From Paenibacillus peoriae (GTDB taxonomy: Bacteria; Bacillota; Bacilli; Paenibacillales; Paenibacillaceae), in assembly GCF_022531965.1 (NCBI RefSeq), contig NZ_CP092831.1:2552001-2616000 (forward strand): DNA of 64,000 nucleotides, in the 5' to 3' direction. Position numbers and translations under genes: made by a program. A model generated the notes under the pieces. The model was not told the origin of the DNA. It ran no database searches and saw only the letters and a program-made list of their open reading frames with translations. Positions 45,780 through 54,417 of this stretch are shown here, one piece after another; position 1 is the stretch's first letter; every line of letters begins with the position of its first letter.

Positions 45780-45795
45780 AGTGAAATAAATCACA
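45780..45795 (+). promoter_or_regulatory. Crp/Fnr-type operator before the enoate-reductase-like gene
   Basis: AGTGAAATAAATCACA is a GTGA-N6-TCAC palindrome, one base off the TGTGA-N6-TCACA Fnr/Crp consensus. It lies 63 bp before the start codon. Confidence 0.6.
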
Positions 45796-45857
45796 TATGA
45801 GAATGCTTTAATGGAAGCTTGAACATGAAATTTGTACACTCGCAAGGAGGAAGAACA

Positions 45858-47879
45858 ATGAACCACTATCCTGCTATCTTTGAACCTCTAACCATACGAC
45901 GCATGACCTTGAAAAATCGGATTGTTATGCCCCCAATGGGAACTAACTTTGCTGCCATGGACGGAAGCTTTGTTCAGGATCATATTGACTATTACGTGCA
46001 ACGGGCCAAAGGTGGTACCGGCTTGATAACAGTAGAAAATGTTTGTCTGGATTTCCCAATGGGTACAAACGGAACAACCCAGCTGCGTATGGATAACGAT
46101 CAGTTTATTCCCGGACTGTTTAGATTAACAGAAGCCCTACACTCTTATGGAGCTTGTGTTTCTGTACAAATTAACCATGCGGGTGCTTCAGCTTATGCGG
46201 GACGACTGAACGGAATTCAGCCTGTATCTTCTTCCAATATTCCTTCTAAAAAGGGCGGAGCGATTCCAAGACCTTTGCAAAAAGAAGAAATTTACGCCAT
46301 TGTGCGCAAATACGGAGAAGCAGCGGGAAGAGCGCAACGAGCAGGATTTGACTGTGTTGAAATTCATGCGGGACACTCCTACTTGCTGAGTCAGTTTCTT
46401 TCGCCGATGTATAATAAACGCACGGATGAATTTGGCGGCAGTGCAGAAAACCGTACCCGTTTTGCCAGATTAGTCATTGATGAAATTCGTTCAGTGGTAG
46501 GCCCATTCTTCCCTATTTGCTTACGTTTTAGCGCGGAAGAGTTCACAGAAGGTGGGAACACACTGGAAGATACACTCGAGTTATTGGAGTATCTTAATGA
46601 TGAGGTAGATATTTTGAATGTTTCTGCTGCTCTGAATGATTCCATCCAGTTCCAGATTGACGGGATGAACCTGCCAGATGGTTGGCGCTCATATATGGCC
46701 AAAGCGGTAAAAGAAAAATTCGGGAAGGTAACGATGACCTCAGGTAATATTCGGAGCCCACAGGCTGCGCAGGATATTTTGGTGAGAGGTGACGCGGATC
46801 TTCTGGCAATGGGTAGAGGCTTGATTGCAGAACCGAACTGGGTGCTTAAAGTGCAAAACGGCTACGAACATTTGCTTAGAAAATGTATCTCTTGCAACAT
46901 TGGTTGTGCCGATCATCGTATCTCCAAAAGTAAACCGATTTGCTGTACGGTAAATCCGGATCTGTTCAAGGAAGCTGAATACCGGAAACAACGTGTTAAA
47001 AACAATGTTCAGGTTGTTGTGATCGGTGGGGGTACCGCTGGGATGGAAGCAGCATGTACGGCAGCCGAAGTAGGCTGCAAAGTAACCCTCTTTGAGGAGA
47101 AACCAGAGTTGGGCGGTTTGGCCCGTGATATTGCCCGCTTGCCAGACAAAACACGCATCAATGATTTCCCTGATTATCTGATTCAACGCACCAAACAGTT
47201 AACCAATCTGAACATTGTAACAGGGAGCCGAGCCGATTTGGCGATGATTAGTGCCCTGAATCCTGATATTATTGTCAATGCGACGGGGGCCATACCACTT
47301 CTTCCGCCTATTGCAGGTTTGCATGAGCAACTGGGCAAACCGGGGACAAAAGTGTTCTCCATCTTTGATCTTTTGCACAACATGGAGAAATTCCAGGAGT
47401 TTGAAGGTAAACGCATTGCTGTAGTTGGTGGCGGGGCTGTGGGACTGGATGTCGTCGAATATTACGCAGAGCGTGGAGCACAAGAGGTTTCCATTATTGA
47501 GATGATGCCGCTACTCGGTAAAGATCTGGATATGATTACCCGAATCTCCATGATGAAAATGGTAGAGGAGCGGGAAGTGAACGTCCATACGGAAACAGCT
47601 TTGACAGAAGTGTGTAGCGACCGTTTCAAAGTAAAGCATGGAGAACAGGAGTTTGAGATTCCTTTTGATCTTGGATTCGTATGCTTGGGTATGCGTTCAT
47701 ACAGTCCGCTGATGGACAGCTTGCTCGAATATGGTAAAAAACATCAAGTAGAAGTTATTAATATTGGGGATAGTAAACAAGCTCGTCGTATTATTGATGG
47801 TACACGTGAAGGTCGCAATATTCTCAAAACCATTCAACGGGTAGACGAATTTAAACATGAGTTTTCGTATTCTTACTGA
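45858..47879 (+). CDS. NADH:flavin oxidoreductase / 2-enoate reductase family (FMN, 4Fe-4S, FAD)
   Basis: 673 aa from the ATG at 45858 after AAGGAGGAAGAACA. Old-yellow-enzyme TIM barrel about 1-345 (LKNRIVMPPMGTNFA, HAGASAYAGR, EIHAGHSYLLSQFLSP). Fe-S motif CISCNIGC...PICC (about 350-375). Then a two-dinucleotide-fold domain (VVVIGGGTAGMEAACTAAEVG, RIAVVGGGAVGLDVVEYYAE). Same layout as 2,4-dienoyl-CoA reductase FadH and clostridial 2-enoate reductases. Reduces activated C=C bonds, usually in anaerobic metabolism; the Fnr-like site upstream fits. Substrate unknown. Confidence 0.92.
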   Translation: MNHYPAIFEPLTIRRMTLKNRIVMPPMGTNFAAMDGSFVQDHIDYYVQRAKGGTGLITVENVCLDFPMGTNGTTQLRMDNDQFIPGLFRLTEALHSYGACVSVQINHAGASAYAGRLNGIQPVSSSNIPSKKGGAIPRPLQKEEIYAIVRKYGEAAGRAQRAGFDCVEIHAGHSYLLSQFLSPMYNKRTDEFGGSAENRTRFARLVIDEIRSVVGPFFPICLRFSAEEFTEGGNTLEDTLELLEYLNDEVDILNVSAALNDSIQFQIDGMNLPDGWRSYMAKAVKEKFGKVTMTSGNIRSPQAAQDILVRGDADLLAMGRGLIAEPNWVLKVQNGYEHLLRKCISCNIGCADHRISKSKPICCTVNPDLFKEAEYRKQRVKNNVQVVVIGGGTAGMEAACTAAEVGCKVTLFEEKPELGGLARDIARLPDKTRINDFPDYLIQRTKQLTNLNIVTGSRADLAMISALNPDIIVNATGAIPLLPPIAGLHEQLGKPGTKVFSIFDLLHNMEKFQEFEGKRIAVVGGGAVGLDVVEYYAERGAQEVSIIEMMPLLGKDLDMITRISMMKMVEEREVNVHTETALTEVCSDRFKVKHGEQEFEIPFDLGFVCLGMRSYSPLMDSLLEYGKKHQVEVINIGDSKQARRIIDGTREGRNILKTIQRVDEFKHEFSYSY

Positions 47880-47930
47880 TTTTATAATATAAGTGATGGG
47901 TGTTCACGATGGCAACTCAGTGAATATTGA

Positions 47931-47966
47931 GGTTGAAGAGACAGCTTGTCTTTTCAGCCTTTTTTA
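47931..47966 (+). terminator. Terminator after the enoate-reductase-like gene
   Basis: GGTTGAAGAGACA-GCT-TGTCTTTTCAGCC then a T-run. Confidence 0.82.
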
Positions 47967-48069
47967 TTTGAGTTTTTTCTGGAAGAAGATTGATTCCTCT
48001 GTCATTTCAAAGGTAAACTATGGAAAGCATATAGTAAGTTAGTAAGTAAGGCTATTTTAACGTGGGGGG

Positions 48070-48996
48070 ATGAGCGTGAATCAACTCTTTAGTGAAATAC
48101 CGGGTGCCAGCAAGTGGAGCAACGTGGAAGAGATTCATAGAGGCTGGTCCAGTGACAAAAAATATTATATTCGAACCACTGATGGTAGAGACTTGCTGCT
48201 AAGAATGGCGGATATGGTTCATTATGATAAAAAGAAACGCGAGTTTGAAGCTGTAAAAAAGCTGAATCACGTGGAGAATCTGTTCATGTCCCGGCCGCTT
48301 GAATTTGGGTTTTGTAATGAGGGTCAATCTGTATATTCCTTGTTCACCTGGATCGAAGGGAAAGATGCTGAAGAGATGATCCCCACGTTAGCTGCAGCAC
48401 AACAGTATCAACTTGGAGTTCAAGCGGGAGATGCATTGAAAAAAATGCATGAGATTCATGCAGAGCCAGATCGAGCCCCATGGGCTGAGCATTATAATGG
48501 CAAAATCAACAGGTATATTACAAACTATAAGTCATGCGGTATTTTCTTAAAGGGAGCAGATCAAGCCATAAGCTTTATTGAGCAAAACCGTCATCTATTA
48601 GAAAATCGTCCTCAAACATTTCAGCATGGGGATTATCATGTGGGCAATATGGTGGTTACCCCATCTGGTGAACTGGGTATCATCGATTTTAATAGAATGG
48701 ACTATGGTGATCCTTGGGAAGAATTCAATAGAATTACCTGGTGTGCAGCATTAAGTCCTTTATTCGCTTCGGGCCGAATCCACGGTTATTTTAATAACAA
48801 TGTACCTGATTTATTTTTTAGATTAATGGCTCTGTATATTGCAAGCAATCAGCTTTCATCGATCCACTGGGCCATTCCATTTGGCAAAGAAGAGGTAGAC
48901 GATATGGTGCAACGAGCTGAAGAGGTATTGGAGGCATATGATGACTTTCAATCCTATATACCGAAATGGTACCTGCCCAGTTACCGCGACTTGTAA
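48070..48996 (+). CDS. Aminoglycoside-phosphotransferase-family kinase
   Basis: 308 aa. Protein-kinase-like fold of the APH type: N-lobe YIRTTDGRDLLLRMAD with hinge SLFTWIEGKDAEE, catalytic loop FQHGDYHVGNMVV (HGDxHxxN) and metal motif LGIIDFNRMDYGDPWEEFNR (IDxxxxxxGDP). The family includes aminoglycoside, choline, fructosamine and homoserine kinases; substrate not clear. GGGGGG is directly before the ATG, so the GTG at 48076 may be the real start. Confidence 0.88.
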   Translation: MSVNQLFSEIPGASKWSNVEEIHRGWSSDKKYYIRTTDGRDLLLRMADMVHYDKKKREFEAVKKLNHVENLFMSRPLEFGFCNEGQSVYSLFTWIEGKDAEEMIPTLAAAQQYQLGVQAGDALKKMHEIHAEPDRAPWAEHYNGKINRYITNYKSCGIFLKGADQAISFIEQNRHLLENRPQTFQHGDYHVGNMVVTPSGELGIIDFNRMDYGDPWEEFNRITWCAALSPLFASGRIHGYFNNNVPDLFFRLMALYIASNQLSSIHWAIPFGKEEVDDMVQRAEEVLEAYDDFQSYIPKWYLPSYRDL

Positions 48997-49002
48997 ATAT
49001 GA

Positions 49003-49036
49003 AGACCGCTGCTCCTGGGAGTGACGGTCTATTTTT
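49003..49036 (+). terminator. Terminator after the APH-family gene
   Basis: AGACCG (49003-49008) pairs with CGGTCT (49025-49030), inner CTCC/GGGAG, then five Ts. Confidence 0.8.
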
Positions 49037-49298
49037 AGCATTCTATTATCGTCACTTTTAGCTTAACGGTAGAACCTTTGGCAGAAACGGAGGAGGCCTT
49101 TACGCTGTTACCTTCACTAATGGATTGACCTGCCACCTGGACAGCAATGGCCTAATCGTGCCTACGTGATCGTTGTATACCAAGGTTGCGTGTTGAAACG
49201 TAACGATAAACGTTGATGTTGCTGAAGCTGCGAGCGCGTACGTTCCATTGAACATCAGGGATACCACTACCCATAGAATAGCCGATGCTTTCGTCCAT
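49035..49298 (-). pseudogene. Frameshifted remnant of an unknown beta-rich protein
   Basis: Read on the minus strand from ATG at 49298, MDESIGYSMGSGIPDVQ is followed, one frame over, by NGTYALAASATSTFIVTFQHA and LVYNDHVGT. The first frame then resumes with AIAVQVAGQSISEGNSVKA and SSVSAKGSTVKLKVTI to a stop at 49035. Each piece looks coding (alternating beta-strand pattern) but no single frame is open. At least two indels are needed. Family not recognised. It fills most of the 305-bp gap between the APH gene and the Imm63-like gene. Confidence 0.5.
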
Positions 49299-49341
49299 AT
49301 GACTTGAATTTATTTAGTAGAGAGAGGGAAGGGAAAATCTG

Positions 49342-49791
49342 ATGAAAAAAATATATAGCGAACAAGAACTCATAGATATGACGATTAAACTGCTTGAACA
49401 AACTTCAATATATGAAGAGCAGTATGAGCAATATGTAAGACGACCTTTCTGTACGGATTTTTATGATGATCTGAGTCCGTATGTGCAAGTGAGCAAGCGG
49501 GGTTATACGCTCCAAATGTATGAAAGAGGCATACAGATGCTGAACAAGCTTACGAAAGAGGAAGAGGATGTGATTTATTGGATCATCGAAGATACAATTC
49601 ACATCATTGCCCATCTGAATCTGCTTCGCAAATATAAAGTGGATAACATAAATACTCATTTAAAATATACAAAGGAGATCATGAAGGAGCTGACAACTTC
49701 AATGAACAAAGCATTTTATGAAATTGGAGGAATCTATCAGGAATGGCATGAAGCGAATAGAAGAGCCACACTGGAGAACCCATTAAAGTAA
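49342..49791 (+). CDS. Imm63-like (polymorphic-toxin immunity) protein, tentative
   Basis: 149 aa, all-helical and acidic. The part LTKEEEDVIYWIIEDTIHIIAHLNLLRKYKVDN resembles the Imm63 family core as I recall it (W-E-D-x-T pattern followed by a helix), ending with a long helix GIYQEWHEANRRA. Immunity proteins neutralise a cognate toxin domain, but no toxin gene lies next to it, so it would be an orphan. GAGGGAAGGG precedes the ATG. A plain hypothetical protein is the alternative. Confidence 0.5.
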   Translation: MKKIYSEQELIDMTIKLLEQTSIYEEQYEQYVRRPFCTDFYDDLSPYVQVSKRGYTLQMYERGIQMLNKLTKEEEDVIYWIIEDTIHIIAHLNLLRKYKVDNINTHLKYTKEIMKELTTSMNKAFYEIGGIYQEWHEANRRATLENPLK

Positions 49792-49808
49792 AACAAAACA
49801 AGAAACAG

Positions 49809-49867
49809 TTGACAATCAGTGAGGTAAAATTTACAATTTTATATTAGCGATAATGATTATCAATATC
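49809..49867 (+). promoter_or_regulatory. Fur-controlled promoter of the siderophore uptake operon
   Basis: TTGACA (49809-49814), 17 bp, TACAAT (49832-49837). The Fur box GATAATGATTATCAATATC (49849-49867) matches 17 of 19 bases of GATAATGATAATCATTATC and covers the transcription start. Confidence 0.9.
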
Positions 49868-49925
49868 ATTATTATTAATTTTAAGTATGCTTTGCACTTA
49901 CTATATTTCAAAGGAGATTTACAAC

Positions 49926-50909
49926 ATGCATCGTATGATGAACAAGAAGTTTCACATGATTTTATGTGCACTATTCGTAGTGATTTTCGTTATTTCAGGT
50001 TGTGGGAATGCTGGCAGCTCCTCTGATTCATCTGCTAAATCCGCGTCGTCCACGAAGGAAGAGGTAAGCAGTGATTCTGATACACGTACAGTCTCTACGG
50101 TAAAAGGAGATGTGAAGGTGCCCGCTAATCCTCAACGGGTAGTCGTGAACTGGTATGTTGGCGATGTATTTACACTAGGGATTAAGCCGGCCGCAGTCAT
50201 GGGGTGGAAACAAGAAACGATGCCTTTTTACGATAAGTTTAACGACGTCCCCAATATTGAAAAGTGGGAAACTGAGGAAATTATGAAGTATGATCCTGAT
50301 CTCATCATTACATATGATACAAAGGATTATGATAAGCTGTCTAAAATTGCGCCTGTTCTTGTGATACCTGAGGATAAAATGACCTCCCTAGAACGTTTGA
50401 AATTTCTTGGTCAGGCCACAGGACATGAAGCAGAAGCGGACAAAGTGATTTCACTGTTTGAAAGCAAGCTGAGTCAGGCCAAAGAAAAACTAAATTCCGA
50501 CATATTCAAGGACAAAACGTTTAGCATTTTCGAGGACTGGGGCAGTGGCTCCTACGGAATTTATTATGAAACAGGCTCACGCGGAGGAACGTTGCTTTAC
50601 AATTATCTTGGACTTCACAAACCGGAAAAGCTCAACACATTGGTTAAAAACTCCGGAGAGAATCGTGGTTCTTTATCCTACGAGGTAGCTGCTGAATACT
50701 TTGGAGATTATGTCCTTTGGTTTAAGCAGGAAGGCAAGGAATCCGAATATGCGAAGACAAAAATCTGGAGCAGCATTCCAGCCGTTAAAAACGGACATAT
50801 CATCGAAATTCCAGCGAAATATGCAGGACTGTTCTATTATTCGGACGTTGCTAGTATGACGGGACAGCTAGATTATATGATTAGCAAATTGCTGGAACAG
50901 ACGAAGTAA
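49926..50909 (+). CDS. Iron-siderophore ABC transporter substrate-binding lipoprotein
   Basis: 327 aa from the ATG at 49926 after AAAGGAGATTTACAAC. Lipoprotein signal ending VISGC (residues about 23-27), then a Ser-rich linker. FecB/FhuD fold: TVKGDVKVPANPQRVVVNWYVGDVFTLGIKP, IMKYDPDLIITYD, LGQATGHEAEADKVISLFESKL. Similar in layout to B. subtilis YfiY (schizokinen/arthrobactin). Binds a ferric hydroxamate or catecholate outside the membrane. First gene of the Fur-regulated operon. Confidence 0.92.
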   Translation: MHRMMNKKFHMILCALFVVIFVISGCGNAGSSSDSSAKSASSTKEEVSSDSDTRTVSTVKGDVKVPANPQRVVVNWYVGDVFTLGIKPAAVMGWKQETMPFYDKFNDVPNIEKWETEEIMKYDPDLIITYDTKDYDKLSKIAPVLVIPEDKMTSLERLKFLGQATGHEAEADKVISLFESKLSQAKEKLNSDIFKDKTFSIFEDWGSGSYGIYYETGSRGGTLLYNYLGLHKPEKLNTLVKNSGENRGSLSYEVAAEYFGDYVLWFKQEGKESEYAKTKIWSSIPAVKNGHIIEIPAKYAGLFYYSDVASMTGQLDYMISKLLEQTK

Positions 50910-50942
50910 CGATGCATAATTGACCAACTAAGGGTGTAATCG

Positions 50943-51968
50943 ATGTCTACTCACAAAGAACCAAATAAAAAAGGAATATTTCATTTTATAGGCTGCATGA
51001 TCGTGGGCGTGTTCCTGCTTCTGGTGGTTACCGCAGCATCCATTACCTTTGGTGCTGCGGAAATGAGCTTGAAGCTGGCGTGGGGGGCTATATTTCAGTT
51101 TGATCCCAACATTACGGAACATCAGATTATTCACACCTTGCGGTTTCCACGCACCGTGGCAGATATCATGGTAGGGTGTAGCTTGGCTGTGTGTGGGGCG
51201 ATTATGCAGGGAACCACTCGTAATCCACTAGCGGATTCGGGACTCATTGGCATAAGCTCAGGCTCGACATTTGCTATTGCGTTATGTATGGCCTTTTTGC
51301 CTGGTCGCACCTACGGAGAAACCATGCTGTATTCTTGCCTAGGTGCAGCAATCACTACGGGCATTACGTATTACATCGCATCTATAGGCAAGCGAGGCAT
51401 GACGCCTCAGCGACTGGTACTGGCAGGAATGTCCATCTCCATGCTTTTTGGTGCATTTAGTACGTTTATCGCTATTAAGTATGAGATTGGCCAAGCCCTT
51501 GATTACTGGTCTGCTGGTGGTACAGCCAGTGCCAAGTGGGGTGAACTAGCTTTCATTGCTCCACTGTTTGTAGTGGGTTTGGTCTGTGCCATCGCGCTTT
51601 CTCCCTCAATTACGATTTTGAGCTTCGGGGAGGATGTAGCATCAGGCTTGGGTATTCGTGCCAATAGGATTAAGTTGTTTTCAACCCTAATTGTATTAAT
51701 TCTGACGGGGTTATCGGTTATTGTGGTCGGTCCTGTTGGCTTCGTGGGTTTGATCGTGCCACACATTATGCGCCATCTGGTCGGAACGGATTATCGGTAT
51801 ATTATCCCGGCCTCAGCTTTGTATGGAGCAGTCTTTCTGTTGGCAGCGGATTTACTTGGACGACTGATCAATCGCCCTCACGAAACACCCCTTGGCATTA
51901 TTTTTGCCTTGGTGGGCGTACCCTATTTTCTCTACCTTGTGCGCAAGCAAAGGAGGGAGTTTAGTTGA
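50943..51968 (+). CDS. FecCD-family iron-siderophore permease, subunit 1
   Basis: 341 aa, about nine to ten helices. Family landmarks: LRFPRTVADIMVGCSLAVCGAIMQGTTRNPLADSGLIGISSGSTF, LVLAGMSISMLFGA, YWSAGGTASAKWGEL and VGPVGFVGLIVPHIMRHLVGTDYRY. The last contains the coupling region that contacts the ATPase. Forms a heterodimer with the next gene product; they overlap by four bases. Confidence 0.94.
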   Translation: MSTHKEPNKKGIFHFIGCMIVGVFLLLVVTAASITFGAAEMSLKLAWGAIFQFDPNITEHQIIHTLRFPRTVADIMVGCSLAVCGAIMQGTTRNPLADSGLIGISSGSTFAIALCMAFLPGRTYGETMLYSCLGAAITTGITYYIASIGKRGMTPQRLVLAGMSISMLFGAFSTFIAIKYEIGQALDYWSAGGTASAKWGELAFIAPLFVVGLVCAIALSPSITILSFGEDVASGLGIRANRIKLFSTLIVLILTGLSVIVVGPVGFVGLIVPHIMRHLVGTDYRYIIPASALYGAVFLLAADLLGRLINRPHETPLGIIFALVGVPYFLYLVRKQRREFS

Positions 51969-52972
51969 AGCTGTCCCGCAATAGCAGGGGTATTAGCATT
52001 ATTTTACTGTTAGTAGTGCTGACGCTGTTAGTGGCTATACTCAGTATGAATGTTGGGAAAATGAACCTTTCTCCACTCGAAGTTTTCAAGGTCATCATGG
52101 GCGAAGGAACGAGCAAACAGAACCTGATCGTGTTTGACTTTCGACTGCCACGTATTGTGCTTTCTATATTGGTAGGTATTGGCATGGGGATATCAGGCTG
52201 TATCATGCAAAGCTTGCTCAAAAACGACATGGCCAGTCCCGGGACACTCGGCATCAGCTCAGGCTCGGGGCTATTTGTACTTATGTATATTACGTTGTTC
52301 GCTAGTGAAGGATTGCTATCGCCGATTCTTCTTCCAGGGTTAGCTTTTGCAGGCGGCCTCACGGCAGCTTTCTTGATTTTTATGTTTGCTTTCAGGCGGG
52401 GAAGAGACATCTCGCCTACAGGCCTAATTTTAACCGGTGTCGCTATGGGGAGTGGCTACAGCGCATTATCTCTGATGTTGACACTCCGGCTAGACAAGCA
52501 ACAGTATGACTTTGCTCTGAGATGGCAGGCTGGAGACCTGTGGGGGGACGACTGGAGCTATATTATGGTGCTGCTCCCGTGGGTGTTTATCATCTGTTTT
52601 TACGTTTTTTACAGGTCTAACACACTCAATACGTTGAATTTGGGGAATCAGACAGCATCGGGCCTCGGTGTAGCAATTAAAAGGGAGTTTATCGGCTTGA
52701 CGATTGCTGCCGTTGCGCTCGCTTCTGGTAGCGTGGCACTTGGAGGGAATTTCTTTTTTGTAGGCATGGTCAGTCCCCATCTAGCGCGCAAGCTAGTAGG
52801 GCCCAATCATAAGCTATTGCTACCTACGACAGCATTAGTTGGTGCACTCGTCATTTTGATTGCTGACACACTTACTCGGACGATAAGCTTTGGTGCAGAT
52901 ATTCCAACCGGAATTATTATCACCATACTGGTTACCCCTTATTTCCTTTACTTGCTGTCGAAAGCTAGTTAA
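51965..52972 (+). CDS. FecCD-family iron-siderophore permease, subunit 2
   Basis: 335 aa from a TTG at 51965 (AAGGAGGGAGTTTAG before it), overlapping the upstream stop as TTGA. LPRIVLSILVGIGMGISGCIMQSLLKNDMASPGTLGISSGSG, LILTGVAMGSGYSAL, WQAGDLWGDDWSY and FFVGMVSPHLARKLVGPNHK are family segments. The operon ends here with a terminator and has no ATP-binding gene, so a shared ATPase (as with YusV in B. subtilis) is probably used. Confidence 0.94.
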   Translation: MKLSRNSRGISIILLLVVLTLLVAILSMNVGKMNLSPLEVFKVIMGEGTSKQNLIVFDFRLPRIVLSILVGIGMGISGCIMQSLLKNDMASPGTLGISSGSGLFVLMYITLFASEGLLSPILLPGLAFAGGLTAAFLIFMFAFRRGRDISPTGLILTGVAMGSGYSALSLMLTLRLDKQQYDFALRWQAGDLWGDDWSYIMVLLPWVFIICFYVFYRSNTLNTLNLGNQTASGLGVAIKREFIGLTIAAVALASGSVALGGNFFFVGMVSPHLARKLVGPNHKLLLPTTALVGALVILIADTLTRTISFGADIPTGIIITILVTPYFLYLLSKAS

Positions 52973-52985
52973 ATGCAGAATAATG

Positions 52986-53038
52986 AAAAGACGCTTACCC
53001 CTGTCCATGCAAAATATGGCTGGGTTAACGTCTTTTTT
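52986..53038 (+). terminator. Terminator of the siderophore operon
   Basis: AAAAGACG (52986-52993) pairs with CGTCTTTT (53029-53036), inner ACCC/GGGT and CCAT/ATGG, then Ts. Confidence 0.8.
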
Positions 53039-53134
53039 CGCGTTACTACTTAGGTCTCCTTGCGGAAAGATAATTCTTTCTCGCATTCTGTTAGGATTTC
53101 CGGCCTTCGTGTCGGAGGGGATTGTAAATAAAGC

Positions 53135-53710
53135 CTAATCCTTGCCATAATTCAAACCAAAGTGATAAGCTTGATCCAGCAGCATTACAAAATGACCGGA
53201 ATTTGAACTCAGGGTCTCATCTAAGAATTCAACCTTGGAATTGGAAACTCCGCAATAATCTGCAATTCCCACATTCAGCAAATGAGTAATCATTTCATCA
53301 TAGTTACGCTTTTTCAACTGTTCTTTCGAAACGCCGGCCAAGCCAAGCCACAAGATATGCTGATGATGCAGGTGATTCGAACCGTACGCAAACCCATTGT
53401 TCCATACACGGTCAATATAACCCTTCAGCATAGCTGGCAAATTCCACCACCAAAGTGGAAAAATAAATGCCAATGCATCATGCTCCTTCATCCGCCTTAT
53501 TTCCATTTCTACTTCAGGGGAAAAGGACTGTTCCGCAACTGTCAAATCCGGTTCATCTACTCCTTTTAAAATAGGATCAAAACCAATCCCATGCAAATCT
53601 AATATCTCATAATCGTGGCCTGCATCGGCAAGACCCTGTACGAAACGATCAGCAACCTTAAAGGTCAAGGAATCTTTTCTCGGGTGTGAAACAACGGTTA
53701 ATACTTTCAT
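53135..53710 (-). CDS. NAD(P)H:quinone oxidoreductase-like flavodoxin-fold protein
   Basis: 191 aa. Flavodoxin-2 family (KefF/MdaB type): KVLTVVSHPRKDSLTFKVADRFVQGL (FMN/FAD phosphate loop region), FIFPLWWWNLPAMLKGYIDRVWNNGFAYG and the C-terminal HFGLNYGKD. Two-electron reduction of quinones or similar electrophiles. Divergent from an HxlR regulator, a common pair in which the regulator senses electrophiles and induces the reductase. Confidence 0.9.
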   Translation of the reverse strand: MKVLTVVSHPRKDSLTFKVADRFVQGLADAGHDYEILDLHGIGFDPILKGVDEPDLTVAEQSFSPEVEMEIRRMKEHDALAFIFPLWWWNLPAMLKGYIDRVWNNGFAYGSNHLHHQHILWLGLAGVSKEQLKKRNYDEMITHLLNVGIADYCGVSNSKVEFLDETLSSNSGHFVMLLDQAYHFGLNYGKD

Positions 53711-53793
53711 GCTTCTTCACTACCTTTCTCAATAGCTTACTTCTAGGAATGCTCAATGCTTGATGCTATTATATACAGTAGGAAAATAATCTG

Positions 53794-53807
53794 GAAGTAC
53801 GCACTTC
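53794..53807. promoter_or_regulatory. Operator-like palindrome between the quinone reductase and HxlR genes
   Basis: GAAGT-ACGC-ACTTC. It lies about 20 bp upstream of a leftward -10 TATAAT (plus 53768-53773), over the expected -35, so repressor binding would block the reductase promoter. Confidence 0.55.
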
Positions 53808-53944
53808 TAAGTTCTATAGGATGATACAGGTGCCATAGGAACATGGAAGTGCCCTAGGTAGATTCCCTAGAAACTGATCTGAGTAATGAATTGAAGTGAT
53901 GGGTTGTTCTGAGCAAACGAAGCCTTCTAAAGGAGGATTAAGAA

Positions 53945-54316
53945 ATGACTGAACAGACAAAAAATAGGGTTCAAAAGAAGTATCAAGTTGGAGTGGAAGC
54001 GGCTTTAGAGGTGATGGGAGGGAAATGGAAGCCTTTAATTATCTACCATCTGATGACAGGACGGAAACGAACGTCTGAGTTTCGTCGGTTAATACCCGGC
54101 ATTACACAAAAAATGCTGACCACTCAGCTCAGAGGCCTAGAAAAGGATGAGATCGTTACACGAAAGGTTTATAATGAAATCCCTCCTAAAGTAGAGTATG
54201 AGTTAACGGACTACGGCTGGGGATTAAAACCCGCGCTAGACCATTTATGCTACTGGGGAGAGGATCACCTGGATAAGATTCATGGAGACAAATTCAAGGT
54301 TTTGGAAGAATTCTAA
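53945..54316 (+). CDS. HxlR-family transcriptional regulator
   Basis: 123 aa. Winged helix of the HxlR type: VGVEAALEVMGGKWKPLIIYHLMTGRKRTSEFRRLIPGITQKMLTTQLRGLEKDEIVTRKVYNEIPPKVEYELTDYG (shown as key pattern only: GGKWK, F.EL-like RF, QKMLT, YELT). Unlike YodB-type sensors there is no N-terminal cysteine, so thiol sensing is not evident. AAAGGAGG precedes the ATG. Probably controls the divergent reductase. Confidence 0.92.
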   Translation: MTEQTKNRVQKKYQVGVEAALEVMGGKWKPLIIYHLMTGRKRTSEFRRLIPGITQKMLTTQLRGLEKDEIVTRKVYNEIPPKVEYELTDYGWGLKPALDHLCYWGEDHLDKIHGDKFKVLEEF

Positions 54317-54348
54317 GGCTGCTGTATAGAGTAACTTTAAGCTGATAT

Positions 54349-54393
54349 TAAGCCCTCACAAAGTATTCAATTAGAATAGCTTGCGAGGGCTTA
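54349..54393. terminator. Hairpin between the converging HxlR and PhnB-like genes
   Basis: TTAAGCCCTC (54348-54357) pairs with GAGGGCTTAA (54385-54394). No T-run on either side, so termination strength is doubtful. Confidence 0.45.
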
Positions 54394-54417
54394 ACTATCG
54401 CAGGGTAATATAACAGA

